From positions 558,001-622,000 of the forward strand of contig NZ_FOEH01000001.1 of the NCBI RefSeq assembly GCF_900110695.1: 64,000 bases of DNA. Reading direction: 5' to 3'. The notes below the pieces were generated by a model. It did no database searches. It was given only the letters and a program-made list of their open reading frames with translations, and had not been told where the DNA came from. Of this stretch, positions 50,234 through 60,119 are shown in pieces; the stretch's first letter is position 1, and each line of letters begins with the position of its first letter. The DNA is from Virgibacillus subterraneus (GTDB lineage: Bacteria > Bacillota > Bacilli > Bacillales > Amphibacillaceae). Made by a program: the position numbers and the translations under genes.

Positions 50234-50968
50234 ATGACTAATCAATTGAAAACAGTAAAAATAATGAACGTTAATTTTATAAACGCAACAAAAGATATTT
50301 TCTTAAAAAATCATATCTATCCAAGCTTAATGAATGAACATAAACAATTTATCGTTACAGCGAATCCAGAAATTGTTATGAAGACACGTGAAAATGAACA
50401 GTATGAACAAGCGGTCCAGTCAGCAGATTATGTGGTACCAGATGGTGCAGGTATTTTAATAGCAGCTAAATATATGAAACTACCACTTCAGGAACGAATA
50501 GCTGGCTACGACTTAATGCTAGATTTGCTCGAATTCGCCAATGAAAAAAGATTAAGTTGTTTCTTCTTAGGAGCAAAAGAAGAGGTTAACGAAAAAGCTG
50601 TATTGGAAGTGGAAAAACGATTTCCCAATATAAATATTGCTGGACGTCACCACGGTTTCTTTAAATTGGATGACCAAGAACTTGTAGAGAAGGTTCAAAA
50701 CGCTAATGCTGATATCGTTTTTGTAGCTTTAGGTCTTCCGAGACAGGAACTCTGGATTGCTAGGCATAGTGTACGATTTCAAAAGGGAATATTTATGGGA
50801 GTGGGAGGCAGTCTTGATGTTCTTGCTGGTGAGGTTAACCGCGCACCTGAAATATGGATCAAACTTAATCTTGAATGGCTTTACCGATTGTTGAAACAAC
50901 CATTTCGGGTAAAGCGTATTTTGAAAGTGTTTGAATTTATGGTTCGTATAATGTTCAGAAAAAGCTAG
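50234..50968 (+). CDS. tagA: N-acetylmannosaminyltransferase TagA (WecG/TagA/CpsF)
   Basis: A 244-residue GT26 enzyme adding ManNAc to lipid-linked GlcNAc, the first committed step of wall teichoic acid. Motifs: FIVTANPEIVMKTRENE (about residues 40-56), YVVPDGAGILIAAK (catalytic aspartate, about 67-80), LGLPRQELWIARH (about 167-179) and GSLDVLAGEVNRAPEIW (about 192-208). ATG 50234 is ten bases after GGAAAGG; the in-frame TTG at 50225 is too close. It is divergent from the LCP gene and ends in a terminator hairpin. Confidence 0.92.
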   Translation: MTNQLKTVKIMNVNFINATKDIFLKNHIYPSLMNEHKQFIVTANPEIVMKTRENEQYEQAVQSADYVVPDGAGILIAAKYMKLPLQERIAGYDLMLDLLEFANEKRLSCFFLGAKEEVNEKAVLEVEKRFPNINIAGRHHGFFKLDDQELVEKVQNANADIVFVALGLPRQELWIARHSVRFQKGIFMGVGGSLDVLAGEVNRAPEIWIKLNLEWLYRLLKQPFRVKRILKVFEFMVRIMFRKS

Positions 50969-50994
50969 TGGCACACACTAGCTTTTTAATATAT
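50961..50994 (+). terminator. Intrinsic terminator of tagA
   Basis: AAAAAGCTAGTG and CACTAGCTTTTT form a stem around a short GCACA-type loop. The left arm includes the last codons. Confidence 0.85.
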
Positions 50995-51036
50995 CTCTCT
51001 TAGCTTATCATACTCAGCAAAACCATCTACATTTGA

Positions 51037-51230
51037 TTATAAATTCAGATTATCACGTAATTCGATTTGCACACTGTTAATACTTTTATCATCCACTGCA
51101 TAATACCACAGACCATCGTCCGTAATTTCACCATGACCTTCTAGACTGACTGATTCAACAAAATATGTAATAACAACGCCACAATATAAAAGCCATTTTC
51201 TCTTAAACTTAGGTCAAAATCCTTATACAA
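51037..51230 (-). pseudogene. Remnant of a small exported protein gene
   Basis: On the minus strand an open stretch reads FKRKWLLYCGVVITYFVESV, then SLEGHGEITDDGLWYYAVDD and finally KSINSVQIELRDNLNL followed by TAA at 51039-51037. It looks like a signal-like segment plus the acidic end of a protein. There is no start codon or ribosome site in frame, and a TGA lies just upstream, so it appears dead. I do not recognise the family. The rest of the 520-base spacer (50995-51488) shows no other gene; the promoter of the exopolysaccharide operon should lie in its last 200 bases. Confidence 0.35.
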
Positions 51231-51488
51231 AGTACATATAACCTATTTTACATTTTCTTCATGAAAATGTGTAGTAAAATTTTAACATTTTTAAAATTAT
51301 ATTTTAATTACGTGTCACGTTTTTGTCTAGTTTGCCAAGGTAAAGTAGTAGCCTGTTTGTTAGAGGAAATATATTCCACACCCAAAAAGAACTTCATTAT
51401 TTCGAAATGCTCTTAAAGTAAATGATTATTTATCCCTAAAGCAGGGTACTTAAAACTAACAAGCAAATTATATATCTGGAGGAACACC

Positions 51489-52247
51489 ATGGAAGAAACT
51501 ATATCTCTTAAAGAAATATTCGATGTAATCAAAAAGAAGTTTCTATTAATTCTATCATTCATTATTGGGGCAGCTATTATAAGTACAATCATAAGTTATG
51601 TTTTTCTCACACCAACATACGAATCAAGTTCCCAGTTCATTGTAAATCAAAGCGAACAGGATAGAAGCGCTAATTATAATGTTAAAGATATTCGTTCAAA
51701 TGTTGAACTTATTAATACATATAATATCATTATTAAAAGCCCTGCTATTCTTGAGGAGGTTGTTAAAGAATTAAACCTTTCCTACTCAGTTACACAACTA
51801 CAAAATAAAATAAATGTTATAAACGAGGAAAATTCACAAGTTGTTACAGTTACTGTAACAGATACAAATTCAAATCTAGCAACACAGATAGCGAATACTA
51901 CTGTTCAGATTTTCCAGACCAAAATTCCTGATTTGATGAACGTAGACAATGTTCACACCTTATCGGAAGCAGAAATGAAGGAGAACCCTTCCCCTGTTAG
52001 TCCAAGGCCTATGCTCAACATCGCTATCGCAGTAGTATTAGGAGGAATGATAGGTGTTGGAACGGCTTTTCTACTAGAGTATCTAGATAACACTATAAAG
52101 TCAGAAGAAGATGTTGAAAATACATTAGATCTCCCGGTACTTGGAGTGATTACACATATAAATGATGGGGATGTACAACAGAAACGTTTTAAACCAACAC
52201 TAAACCGCTCAGATAGGAGGCAACTGTATGGCTCGAAAAAGGGGTAG
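51489..52247 (+). CDS. Polysaccharide co-polymerase / tyrosine-kinase modulator (YwqC/EpsA type)
   Basis: A 252-residue Wzz-family protein. Helices at about residues 17-38 and 175-195 enclose an external domain, with the PSPVSPRPMLNIAIAVVLGG motif before the second helix. The C-terminal cytosolic tail (DVQQKRFKPTLNRSDRRQLYGSK) should activate the kinase downstream. GGAGG precedes the ATG. It overlaps the kinase gene by 20 bases and opens the exopolysaccharide operon. Confidence 0.9.
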   Translation: MEETISLKEIFDVIKKKFLLILSFIIGAAIISTIISYVFLTPTYESSSQFIVNQSEQDRSANYNVKDIRSNVELINTYNIIIKSPAILEEVVKELNLSYSVTQLQNKINVINEENSQVVTVTVTDTNSNLATQIANTTVQIFQTKIPDLMNVDNVHTLSEAEMKENPSPVSPRPMLNIAIAVVLGGMIGVGTAFLLEYLDNTIKSEEDVENTLDLPVLGVITHINDGDVQQKRFKPTLNRSDRRQLYGSKKG

Positions 52248-52920
52248 TAATAATAAAATAAGAAACCTAATTACAAACCAAAATCCCAGATCACCAGTTT
52301 CTGAGCAGTATAGAACTATTCGCACGAATCTTCAATTCACATCGGTTGATGAGGAATTAAAGTCCATAATGGTAACGTCCTCCGGTCCAGGTGAGGGGAA
52401 ATCGGTAACAGTGGCAAATTTAGCTGTTGTTTATTCACAGCAAGGAAAGAAAGTATTGTTGATAGATGCAGATTTAAGGAAGCCCACGGTGCATTATACA
52501 TTTCGACTAGATAATCTAAGGGGATTAAGCAATATGTTAGTCGGTGATATATCGCTGGAGGAGGCAATTTCAACAAGTGAAATCAATAACCTTGATATTA
52601 TTTCATGTGGCCCGATTCCACCTAACCCATCCGAATTACTAGCATCGAAAAAAATGAAGCAAATGCTCAATGAGGCGTCTCAACTATATGACATTATATT
52701 ATTTGATACCCCCCCAGTATTAGCAGTTACTGATGCGCAGATTATAACAAATATTTGTCAGGGGGCAATTCTAGTAGTACGTAGTAAACATACGGAAAAT
52801 GAGGCAGCAAGAAAAGCTGTAGAATTACTAAGTCCTGGCAAAGCAAAATTACTTGGTACTATTTTGAATGATCGTGAACAAAAGGAATCACAGAACTACT
52901 ATTATTATGGTATAAACTAA
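52228..52920 (+). CDS. BY-type tyrosine kinase (YwqD/EpsB/PtkA type)
   Basis: A 230-residue bacterial tyrosine kinase. Walker A is SSGPGEGKSVTVANLA (about residues 50-65), Walker A' is VLLIDADLRKPTVHYTF (about 76-92), and Walker B is YDIILFDTPPVLAVTDAQ (about 153-170). The C-terminal autophosphorylation cluster is QNYYYYG. AGGAGG precedes the ATG inside the modulator gene. Together they control polymerisation and export of the polysaccharide and may phosphorylate UDP-glucose dehydrogenase, as PtkA does to TuaD/Ugd. Confidence 0.92.
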   Translation: MARKRGSNNKIRNLITNQNPRSPVSEQYRTIRTNLQFTSVDEELKSIMVTSSGPGEGKSVTVANLAVVYSQQGKKVLLIDADLRKPTVHYTFRLDNLRGLSNMLVGDISLEEAISTSEINNLDIISCGPIPPNPSELLASKKMKQMLNEASQLYDIILFDTPPVLAVTDAQIITNICQGAILVVRSKHTENEAARKAVELLSPGKAKLLGTILNDREQKESQNYYYYGIN

Positions 52921-52941
52921 TAACAGAGAGGTGTGATATAA

Positions 52942-53709
52942 ATGATTGACATACATTGTCACATATTGCCTAACGTTGATGACGGACCTTCAACATTACC
53001 ACAAAGTATTGAAATGGCTAAACAGGCAGTTGATCAAGGTATACACACCATTATCGCCACACCGCATCACAAAAATGGCAGATATACAAATAATAAAGAA
53101 AGTATATTGCGCAATATTGAGCACTTAAATAACAAACTATTGGAAGTTGATATCCCTTTAACAATCTTACCAGGGCAAGAGCCACGAATAAACGGAGATC
53201 TATTAAATGATCTCACTAGTGAAGATATTCTTCCATTAAACAGAAATACAAAATATATATTTGTCGAATTACCTACTTCAGAGGTACCTCGATATACGAG
53301 GCAATTACTATTCGATATCCAAATGGCAGAATATATCCCAATCATTGTACATCCGGAACGAAACAAAAGAATTATTGAACATCCCTCTATTTTATATGAC
53401 TTTGTTCGTACTGGAGCGTTAACACAAATTACTGCAGCCAGTTTTGTCGGCAACCTCGGAAAAAATGTACAAAAACTATCTCATAAATTGATTGATGCTA
53501 ACCTGACCCACTTTATAGCATCTGACGCACATAACACGACAACAAGGGATTTTCATTTATATGAAGCATATCAAATGCTACGTAATGAGTATGGGTCTGA
53601 GACATTCTATCAGTTTATGGAAAACAGTCAACTCTTAATTGAAGGAAAAACCGTAAATAGAAGTCAACCAACATATATAAAAAAGAAGAAAATTCTAGGT
53701 CTGCTTTAA
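52942..53709 (+). CDS. PHP-type tyrosine-protein phosphatase (YwqE/CpsB type)
   Basis: A 255-residue metal-dependent phosphatase that dephosphorylates the BY-kinase. PHP motifs: MIDIHCHILPNVDDGP (residues 1-16), TIIATPHHKNGRY (about 36-48), IVHPERNKRI (about 134-143) and FIASDAHNTTTR (about 193-204), holding the histidines and aspartates of the trinuclear site. GAGAGG precedes the ATG. It directly follows the kinase and ends at a terminator, giving a three-gene regulatory unit. Confidence 0.92.
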   Translation: MIDIHCHILPNVDDGPSTLPQSIEMAKQAVDQGIHTIIATPHHKNGRYTNNKESILRNIEHLNNKLLEVDIPLTILPGQEPRINGDLLNDLTSEDILPLNRNTKYIFVELPTSEVPRYTRQLLFDIQMAEYIPIIVHPERNKRIIEHPSILYDFVRTGALTQITAASFVGNLGKNVQKLSHKLIDANLTHFIASDAHNTTTRDFHLYEAYQMLRNEYGSETFYQFMENSQLLIEGKTVNRSQPTYIKKKKILGLL

Positions 53710-53742
53710 AAAGTTATACATATATTTGTATAGCTTTTTTAT
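53709..53742 (+). terminator. Intrinsic terminator of the kinase-phosphatase unit
   Basis: AAAGTTATACA and TGTATAGCTTT form a stem with one G-U pair, then a T run. The remaining spacer to 54025 carries the epsC promoter and no gene that I can support. Confidence 0.75.
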
Positions 53743-53916
53743 TATTATATAATTGTAACTTGTTCTTGCCTATCTTTATACATGGGAGTATACTAAAAGG
53801 CAGATTTTGACTCAAAAATGGGTCTTTAGTATTGCATACATAGATAGTTATAGTTTACGAGGAGTTTGGCAACCGATATGAATTAAACTGGGTCTGTTTT
53901 TTTGTATGTCTAAAAG

Positions 53917-53925
53917 TGTTATAAT
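53917..53925 (+). promoter_or_regulatory. Extended -10 promoter of the epsC-type gene
   Basis: GTGTTATAAT gives TG, one base, then a consensus TATAAT (53920-53925). It lies about 100 bases before the epsC start. Confidence 0.45.
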
Positions 53926-54025
53926 ATTTAAGACTAATTTCGACAAAAACTATAGCTTAATCATTTAAATATAATAATAATATATACTTCAACTACATCA
54001 AGAAATACCGAAAGGAGAGGCTAGT

Positions 54026-55855
54026 TTGACATATCGTAAAAGGATGTCTTTGTTAATATTGCTAGATTCGCTAATTGTTAGTTTAGCAATATTTGTCGCA
54101 TCATGGATTGTTTATCCGGATATATCAGTATTTGCAATGCCTGCTTTATTAATTAGTTCAATTGCACTCTTATTTTTCCATCACCTTTGGGCTTTTATTT
54201 ATAAATTATATAATAAGGTTTGGGCATATGCTAGTGTTGGAGAATTGATTGCAATTGTTCAAGCAATTACATTATCTATTGTATCTGCTGGAGTCATTCA
54301 ATACATTGTGAATGATTTTGCCATTTACAGGAGAGCGCTAGTAGTAACTTGGATGCTACACGTTATATTAATTGGAGGATCCCGGTTTTTATGGAGAATT
54401 GTTCGTGACCGATACATTACTGAAGGAACAAATAAAAAGCGCACACTTATAGTCGGAGCTGGATCAGCAGGAGCTATGATTGTTCGTCAATTAAAGAACA
54501 ACAATAATACATCTGAGTTACAACCTGTTGCATTTGTCGATGATGATTTTTCAAAACAGAAGATGCAGCTTTATAATTTGCCAGTTATGGGACGGGTTAA
54601 GGATATAGCAAAGATAGTTGAGAAGAAGAGCATTGAACATATTGTAATAGCCATTCCATCTTTACGTAATGGTGCGTTAAATAAAATTATTGTGGAGTGC
54701 AATAAAACAAATGCTAAAACTCAAATGATTCCCAAAATTGAAGATATTATGACCGGGAAGGTTTCAGTCAGTCAGTTGAAAAATGTTGAGGTTGAGGACC
54801 TTCTAGGACGGGAGCCGGTTGAATTAGATATTGATGCGATATCTGAAAATGTAACGAATACAACCATTCTTGTTACAGGTGCAGGCGGATCGATTGGCTC
54901 AGAAATTTGCAGACAGCTTATGAGGTTCACACCTAGCAAAATAGTACTTGTGGGACATGGCGAATTTAGCATTTATACCATTGAAATGGAGCTTCGTGAA
55001 AAGTTTGGCAATTTGGGAATAGAAATTGTGCCTATTATTGGTGATGTACAAGATCGGAACCGCATATTTGAAATAGTGAAAGAACATAAACCGACAACGA
55101 TCTATCATGCAGCAGCACACAAACATGTGCCACTAATGGAGTATAACCCACATGAAGCTGTGAAAAACAATGTTCTTGGCACGAAAAATGTCGCAGAATC
55201 AGCTGATGCATTTTGCGTAGAAACGTTTGTTCTTGTTTCTTCTGATAAAGCGGTCAACCCCACCAATGTGATGGGAGCTACAAAACGAATCGCCGAGATG
55301 GTTATCCAGGATTTGAGTTTCCAAAGCAAAACCAAATTCGTTGCGGTTAGATTTGGGAATGTATTAGGAAGTAGTGGTAGTGTTATCCCATTATTTAAAA
55401 AGCAGATTGAAAAAGGTGGTCCTGTTACAGTTACTCACCCAGAAATGACACGCTATTTCATGACAATACCAGAGGCGTCACGCTTGGTTATCCAAGCAGG
55501 AACACTAGCGCGAGGAGGAGAAATATTTGTTTTGGATATGGGTGAACCGGTAAAAATTGTCGATTTAGCCAAAAATCTTATCAAATTATCCGGTTTCACG
55601 GAAGAGGAAGTCACGATAAACTATACAGGGAAACGACCAGGGGAGAAAATGTTTGAAGAACTTTTAAGTATAGATGAAGTTTATCCTAAACAAGTGTTTG
55701 ATAAAATTTATATTGGTAAGACGAATAGGGTTAATACAGATGTCGTTAAAACAATTACTAGTGAATTTAAATACCTATCCAATAACGGGTTGAAAGAAGA
55801 ATTGTTACTAATAGCAAATCAAAAAAACAACATTAAAGAAATAGTTAGTAATTAA
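54026..55855 (+). CDS. epsC: UDP-GlcNAc 4,6-dehydratase, EpsC/CapD/PglF type
   Basis: A 609-residue membrane dehydratase. Four helices occupy residues 1-115. A first Rossmann-like domain starts at LIVGAGSAGAMIVRQL (about 142-157), and the catalytic SDR domain at ILVTGAGGSIGSEICRQL (about 284-301). The dehydratase signature VSSDKAVNPTNVMGATKR lies near 405-422. It makes UDP-4-keto-6-deoxy-GlcNAc, precursor of bacillosamine-type sugars. The start is TTG 54026 after AAAGGAGAGG. The EpsN-type aminotransferase that should follow in the pathway is a remnant at 60120. Confidence 0.92.
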   Translation: MTYRKRMSLLILLDSLIVSLAIFVASWIVYPDISVFAMPALLISSIALLFFHHLWAFIYKLYNKVWAYASVGELIAIVQAITLSIVSAGVIQYIVNDFAIYRRALVVTWMLHVILIGGSRFLWRIVRDRYITEGTNKKRTLIVGAGSAGAMIVRQLKNNNNTSELQPVAFVDDDFSKQKMQLYNLPVMGRVKDIAKIVEKKSIEHIVIAIPSLRNGALNKIIVECNKTNAKTQMIPKIEDIMTGKVSVSQLKNVEVEDLLGREPVELDIDAISENVTNTTILVTGAGGSIGSEICRQLMRFTPSKIVLVGHGEFSIYTIEMELREKFGNLGIEIVPIIGDVQDRNRIFEIVKEHKPTTIYHAAAHKHVPLMEYNPHEAVKNNVLGTKNVAESADAFCVETFVLVSSDKAVNPTNVMGATKRIAEMVIQDLSFQSKTKFVAVRFGNVLGSSGSVIPLFKKQIEKGGPVTVTHPEMTRYFMTIPEASRLVIQAGTLARGGEIFVLDMGEPVKIVDLAKNLIKLSGFTEEEVTINYTGKRPGEKMFEELLSIDEVYPKQVFDKIYIGKTNRVNTDVVKTITSEFKYLSNNGLKEELLLIANQKNNIKEIVSN

Positions 55856-55877
55856 TGAGTTGGGGAAAATGTGGGAT

Positions 55878-56682
55878 ATGAAATCAAAGAAAAGTCTTTC
55901 TTTAATAGGTCCATTTATTATTTCTTTTTTGTTAAGCAATTACATATTTCCAAATACACCGTCTTATTAGTGAGTATGACGACTTTGTTCTTTTTTTACT
56001 ATATTGTTAACGTAAATGGAAACTTCGAAATAAATGTACAATACTTACTATATTTAACAGTTACTTATTTTATGTTTATATTTATCAGTATAATTAAGGA
56101 AACATTTATAATATATCCAATGCTATTTATGTACTCTTTTTGGAATTAAACTGTTAATTATATAAAACTAGTAATAAATGCAATGGTTACATTAAGTATA
56201 TTAATTACTTTCTTTGTATAAAAATTAAAGGAACTGAAATTGGGACATTTTTAAATGAGGTTAGTTTAAAGTATACTGACTAATCCCTTTTCAGTGGAAG
56301 ACAGAGACTATGGGAGGGAGCCATTAACAACGTAGTAGATTCCGATAAGGTCTTATTGGGACTTGGGAATAATGTCCAGTTTGAATTACTAAATGGTTAT
56401 TTACACAGTTTATATGTGCAGCTTTTCTATCAAGGTGGTTTAGTTGGATTACTGTTATTCGTGTGTGTTGTGGATCATTATGTCGCTAATAAAGGAACGA
56501 AAAATGTATCTACTGATCATAGACTTAAAACATTAGTATCATTCTTTATAGGTATATTAATTCTTCAGGTTTTTGAGAGGCAGTTAATATATAGTTTTTC
56601 AGTGATTTCCGTTTTAAGTTGGTTGATACTAGCTTTGTTAGTTAATAAAGCACTTTTCTATATAAAAGGTCAAAATGTTTGA
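55878..56682 (+). pseudogene. Broken O-antigen-type polymerase (wzy) of the eps operon
   Basis: Fragments in different frames add up to one polymerase. A start MKSKKSLSLIGPFIISFLL from 55878 shifts frame into KYTVLLVSMTTLFFFYYIV to FMYSFWN, then stops. Another frame carries NAMVTLSILITFFV, and a third KIKGTEIGTFLNEVSLKYTD. There a TAA at 56281-56283 interrupts what continues in frame as SLFSGRQRLWEGAINNVV and GLGNNVQFELLNGYLHSLYVQLFYQGGLVGLLLF to 56682, the classic Wzy_C loop and last helices. At least two frameshifts, one nonsense codon and probably an internal deletion are present. Confidence 0.8.
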
Positions 56683-56733
56683 AAAATAAGATGCTCATTA
56701 ATTTTATTAACGTGCAATTCAGGGGTGAATTAG

Positions 56734-57687
56734 TTGGAAGAAGAAATCAGCTTGAGAGAGATAATAGAGAAATTATGGAGAGGTAAATGGATTATTGTTG
56801 GTATAACAATTGTGGCGTTATTAATAAGTTTTGTTTATAGTTTTTTTATTGCCAATCCAGTATACAAAGGGAATGCGAAAGTAACAGTACATAATGTTGC
56901 TTCAGTACCTGAAACAGTTCAACCGTATATAAATGAAATGACTAAGCCAGAAGTTTTTGAGCAGACGATGAAATCAACTATAGTTTTAGAAAAACTTGTT
57001 AAAAAAGAAAATTTGGATTCAACAATTGGCCAATTGCAAGACAAAATTAATGTTGAACTACCTAATGCGGAGGGTGAAGTATCAAATTCATTCATCTCGA
57101 TTTCTATGGAAGGTACAAATAGAGAAGATATCAAAGCAATTATAGATACTGCAATTTCATTAACGAGAGATGAATTAGGTAAGAATATTCAGGCGAGACT
57201 AACTTTACTAGAGGAAGAATATCAGTCTAAGATGAAGGAGGAAGATAAGCAAATCACGAAAGCCGTAGAAGAATATAATAATCTTGGTGCGGGTGAAGAC
57301 TTGCCTACATTAATCTTATTCCAACAAAATGCTTCAGGTAGTGAGTATGTGTTGGAAGCAAATAAAGATCTTCTAAATGAACTTAATAACTTAAATAAAG
57401 CCAAGCAAGTTAAATATAAAAAGATTAATAGAGAGATAGATGACTTAACTTCTTTATATAATTTTTATAGCAATAAATATGATGAAGTAAGAAGCATCAG
57501 TACAATGAACATTGTGGACATAAGTACGAACGTGTTGTCAGCTACATTTGTGCCTAAAGGTTCAATTTCACCTAATAAGATGTTGAATTTGGCTATTTCG
57601 TTAGTATTAGGATTAATGGTCGGTGTGTTTGTTGTTTTTGTTCGTGAATATTTTAAGCAGGAGGCTCGTAAAGATATTAATAACTAA
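56734..57687 (+). CDS. Wzz-type chain-length determinant protein
   Basis: A 317-residue Wzz protein. Helix 1 is at about residues 19-38, followed by a long coiled-coil external domain (about 140-260, rich in Lys/Glu) and helix 2 at about 283-303 after [26 protein letters not shown]. No kinase tail is evident; it ends with a short basic segment [14 protein letters not shown]. The start is TTG with GGGGTG upstream. It is the second Wzz-type protein in the operon and directly follows the broken polymerase. Confidence 0.85.
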   Translation: MEEEISLREIIEKLWRGKWIIVGITIVALLISFVYSFFIANPVYKGNAKVTVHNVASVPETVQPYINEMTKPEVFEQTMKSTIVLEKLVKKENLDSTIGQLQDKINVELPNAEGEVSNSFISISMEGTNREDIKAIIDTAISLTRDELGKNIQARLTLLEEEYQSKMKEEDKQITKAVEEYNNLGAGEDLPTLILFQQNASGSEYVLEANKDLLNELNNLNKAKQVKYKKINREIDDLTSLYNFYSNKYDEVRSISTMNIVDISTNVLSATFVPKGSISPNKMLNLAISLVLGLMVGVFVVFVREYFKQEARKDINN

Positions 57688-57710
57688 TTTGCTGGAAGGA
57701 GGTCATCGAA

Positions 57711-58589
57711 GTGAAAACAGTTAAAAAAGCTATTATTCCAGCAGCTGGACTTGGTACTAGATTCTTACCAGCAACAAAAGCAATGCCAAAAGAAATGCTT
57801 CCAATTGTAGATAAGCCTACCATTCAATATATCGTAGAAGAGGCAATTGAATCAGGCATTGAAGATATTATCATTGTTACAGGTAAAGGTAAACGTGCTA
57901 TTGAAGATCACTTTGATCATAATTTTGAGTTAGAAGATAACCTTATGAAAAAAGAAAAGTTTGAGCTATTAGATAAAATAAACTACGCATCTAATGTTGA
58001 CCTTCATTTCATTAGGCAGAAAGAGCCAAAAGGACTAGGGCATGCCATATGGTGTGCACGTAAGTTTATTGGTAATGAGCCATTTGCAGTACTTTTAGGT
58101 GATGATATTGTTCAAGCAGAAACACCTGGGCTAAGACAGTTGATTCAACAGTACGAAGAAACACAAAGTTCCATTGTAGGTGTGCAACAGGTCCCCGATG
58201 ATCAAACACATCGTTACGGGATAGTGGATCCAAATACCATTGAAGGCAGACGTTATCAAGTGAATAATTTTGTCGAAAAACCTAAACACGGTTCAGTTCC
58301 TTCCAATCTTGCTATTATGGGACGTTACATTTTTAATCCTGAAATCATGAGTTTCCTGGATAAGCATGAAATCGGTGCAGGTGGAGAAATTCAGCTAACA
58401 GATGCAATTCAGAAGTTAAATGAGTTGCAGAAGGTTTATGCTTATAATTTTGAAGGTAAGCGGTATGATGTTGGTGAGAAGTTAGGGTTTATCCGAACAA
58501 ATCTTGAATTTGCACTACAAAACCAAGAGTTTGGTGAGGAAGTTGAACAAATGCTTAAAGATCTATTAATGGAAAAATCGAAACTATAA
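57711..58589 (+). CDS. gtaB: UTP-glucose-1-phosphate uridylyltransferase GtaB (copy 2)
   Basis: A 292-residue paralogue of 19012-19905 with the same signatures: [20 protein letters not shown] (residues 10-29), [24 protein letters not shown] and [13 protein letters not shown]. The start is GTG with GGAAGGAGG upstream. It is 21 bases before the UDP-glucose dehydrogenase gene, forming a UDP-glucuronate supply pair inside the exopolysaccharide operon. Confidence 0.93.
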   Translation: MKTVKKAIIPAAGLGTRFLPATKAMPKEMLPIVDKPTIQYIVEEAIESGIEDIIIVTGKGKRAIEDHFDHNFELEDNLMKKEKFELLDKINYASNVDLHFIRQKEPKGLGHAIWCARKFIGNEPFAVLLGDDIVQAETPGLRQLIQQYEETQSSIVGVQQVPDDQTHRYGIVDPNTIEGRRYQVNNFVEKPKHGSVPSNLAIMGRYIFNPEIMSFLDKHEIGAGGEIQLTDAIQKLNELQKVYAYNFEGKRYDVGEKLGFIRTNLEFALQNQEFGEEVEQMLKDLLMEKSKL

Positions 58590-58610
58590 CTGCAGGATAG
58601 GTGAGGTAGA

Positions 58611-59933
58611 ATGAATATTTCTGTCGTTGGTACAGGTTATGTTGGGTTGGTAACAGGTGTTTGTCTTTCGGAAATAGGACACCGTGTTACTTGTATTGAC
58701 ATCGATGAAGCAAAAGTGGAAAAAATGAATAATGGGATTTCCCCTATTTATGAACCAGGTCTGTCAGAATTAATGACTAAGAATATAGAAAAAGACCGTT
58801 TATTCTTCACAACGGACCATGCAAATGGATTTTATAATGCTGATGCTGTATATATCGCAGTAGGCACACCAGAAAAAGAAGATGGCTCTGCAGATATGAA
58901 GTTTGTAAAACAAGTTGCAATAGATATAGCAATAGATGTATCAAAAGATACAGTAGTCGTTACAAAGAGTACGGTTCCAGTTGGTACGAATGATAAAATT
59001 AAAGAAGTGATTCAAGCAAACCTAGTTAACAACGTAAGAATTGACGTCGTTTCCAATCCTGAATTCCTAAAAGAAGGCTCTGCAATTGAAGATTCATTTA
59101 ATGGAGACCGAATTGTTCTTGGATCTGATAGTGAATATGCTGCGAATCTTATTGAAGAAGTGAATAAAGGCTTTGGTGTTCCAATTTATAAAACGGACAT
59201 AAGGAGTGCGGAAATGATAAAGTATGCCTCTAACGCTTTCTTAGCAACGAAGATAAGTTTTATCAATGAGATTGCTAATATCTGCGACCGTGTGAATGCA
59301 AATGTAGAAGATGTCGCTAAAGGTATGGGAATGGATAAGCGTATTGGTGATAAATTCCTGAAAGCCGGCATTGGTTATGGTGGATCTTGTTTCCCAAAAG
59401 ATACAAAGGCTTTAATCCAGATTGCTGGTAATGTTGAATATGACTTCGAACTATTAAAAGGTGTCGTAAAAGTTAATCAAAAACAGCAAGCTCTATTATT
59501 AGATAAGTTAAATGAGCGTTTTGATTCATTGGAAGGTAAGCGGATTGCTGTACTGGGATTAGCTTTTAAACCGAATACAGATGATATGAGAGAAGCTGCT
59601 TCGATTGTGATAACAAATAATCTTATCGAACAAGGTGCGGAAGTTTTTGGTTATGACCCAATTGCGACAGATAATGCAAAAACATTATTGAGTGATAAAA
59701 TGGTTTATGAGGGTAGTGTGGAAGCAGCGGTTGAAGGTAGTGACGCTACGTTAATTATTACCGAGTGGGATGAGATTAAACATGTTAATTTGGAAGTTTT
59801 TAGGTCAATGAAATATCCATTGGTTATTGATGGTAGGAATTGCTTCTCACTAGACAAGATGAAGGAAGTTGGAATTGAGTATCATTCGGTGGGGAGGCCT
59901 ACTGATATGAAGAAGAAAGACTATATATTATAA
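58611..59933 (+). CDS. tuaD: UDP-glucose 6-dehydrogenase (copy 2)
   Basis: A 440-residue enzyme with NAD site GTGYVGLVTGVCLSEIG (residues 7-23), catalytic cysteine in GIGYGGSCFPKDT and the GLAFKPNTDDMREAASI block. It is paralogous to 22762-24078 but not identical. AGGTGAGG precedes the ATG. Coupled with gtaB copy 2, it supplies UDP-glucuronate for this polysaccharide. It is a known type of substrate for BY-kinases such as the one at 52228. Confidence 0.93.
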   Translation: MNISVVGTGYVGLVTGVCLSEIGHRVTCIDIDEAKVEKMNNGISPIYEPGLSELMTKNIEKDRLFFTTDHANGFYNADAVYIAVGTPEKEDGSADMKFVKQVAIDIAIDVSKDTVVVTKSTVPVGTNDKIKEVIQANLVNNVRIDVVSNPEFLKEGSAIEDSFNGDRIVLGSDSEYAANLIEEVNKGFGVPIYKTDIRSAEMIKYASNAFLATKISFINEIANICDRVNANVEDVAKGMGMDKRIGDKFLKAGIGYGGSCFPKDTKALIQIAGNVEYDFELLKGVVKVNQKQQALLLDKLNERFDSLEGKRIAVLGLAFKPNTDDMREAASIVITNNLIEQGAEVFGYDPIATDNAKTLLSDKMVYEGSVEAAVEGSDATLIITEWDEIKHVNLEVFRSMKYPLVIDGRNCFSLDKMKEVGIEYHSVGRPTDMKKKDYIL

Positions 59934-60119
59934 GAAAGTTAAATAAATATAAGAGGTGATGCCTCCTTACTGTAGCGAACGGAGGCACACTACTATGCTG
60001 ATTAGTTTTTAGTAGGTTAGTAGTTGGTTGGATAGAGATAATGAATTGTAATTCCAGTTAAGTACTAAACAACTAAGAAGATTTTAAATGTATATGTACT
60101 TTACTACGGAAGGAAGTCT

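Noticed and set aside
59960-59990. Hairpin GTGATGCCTCC ... GGAGGCAC as a riboswitch or T-box
   Set aside because: A single stem with no recognisable aptamer or T-box core and no terminator pair; nothing else supports a regulatory RNA.
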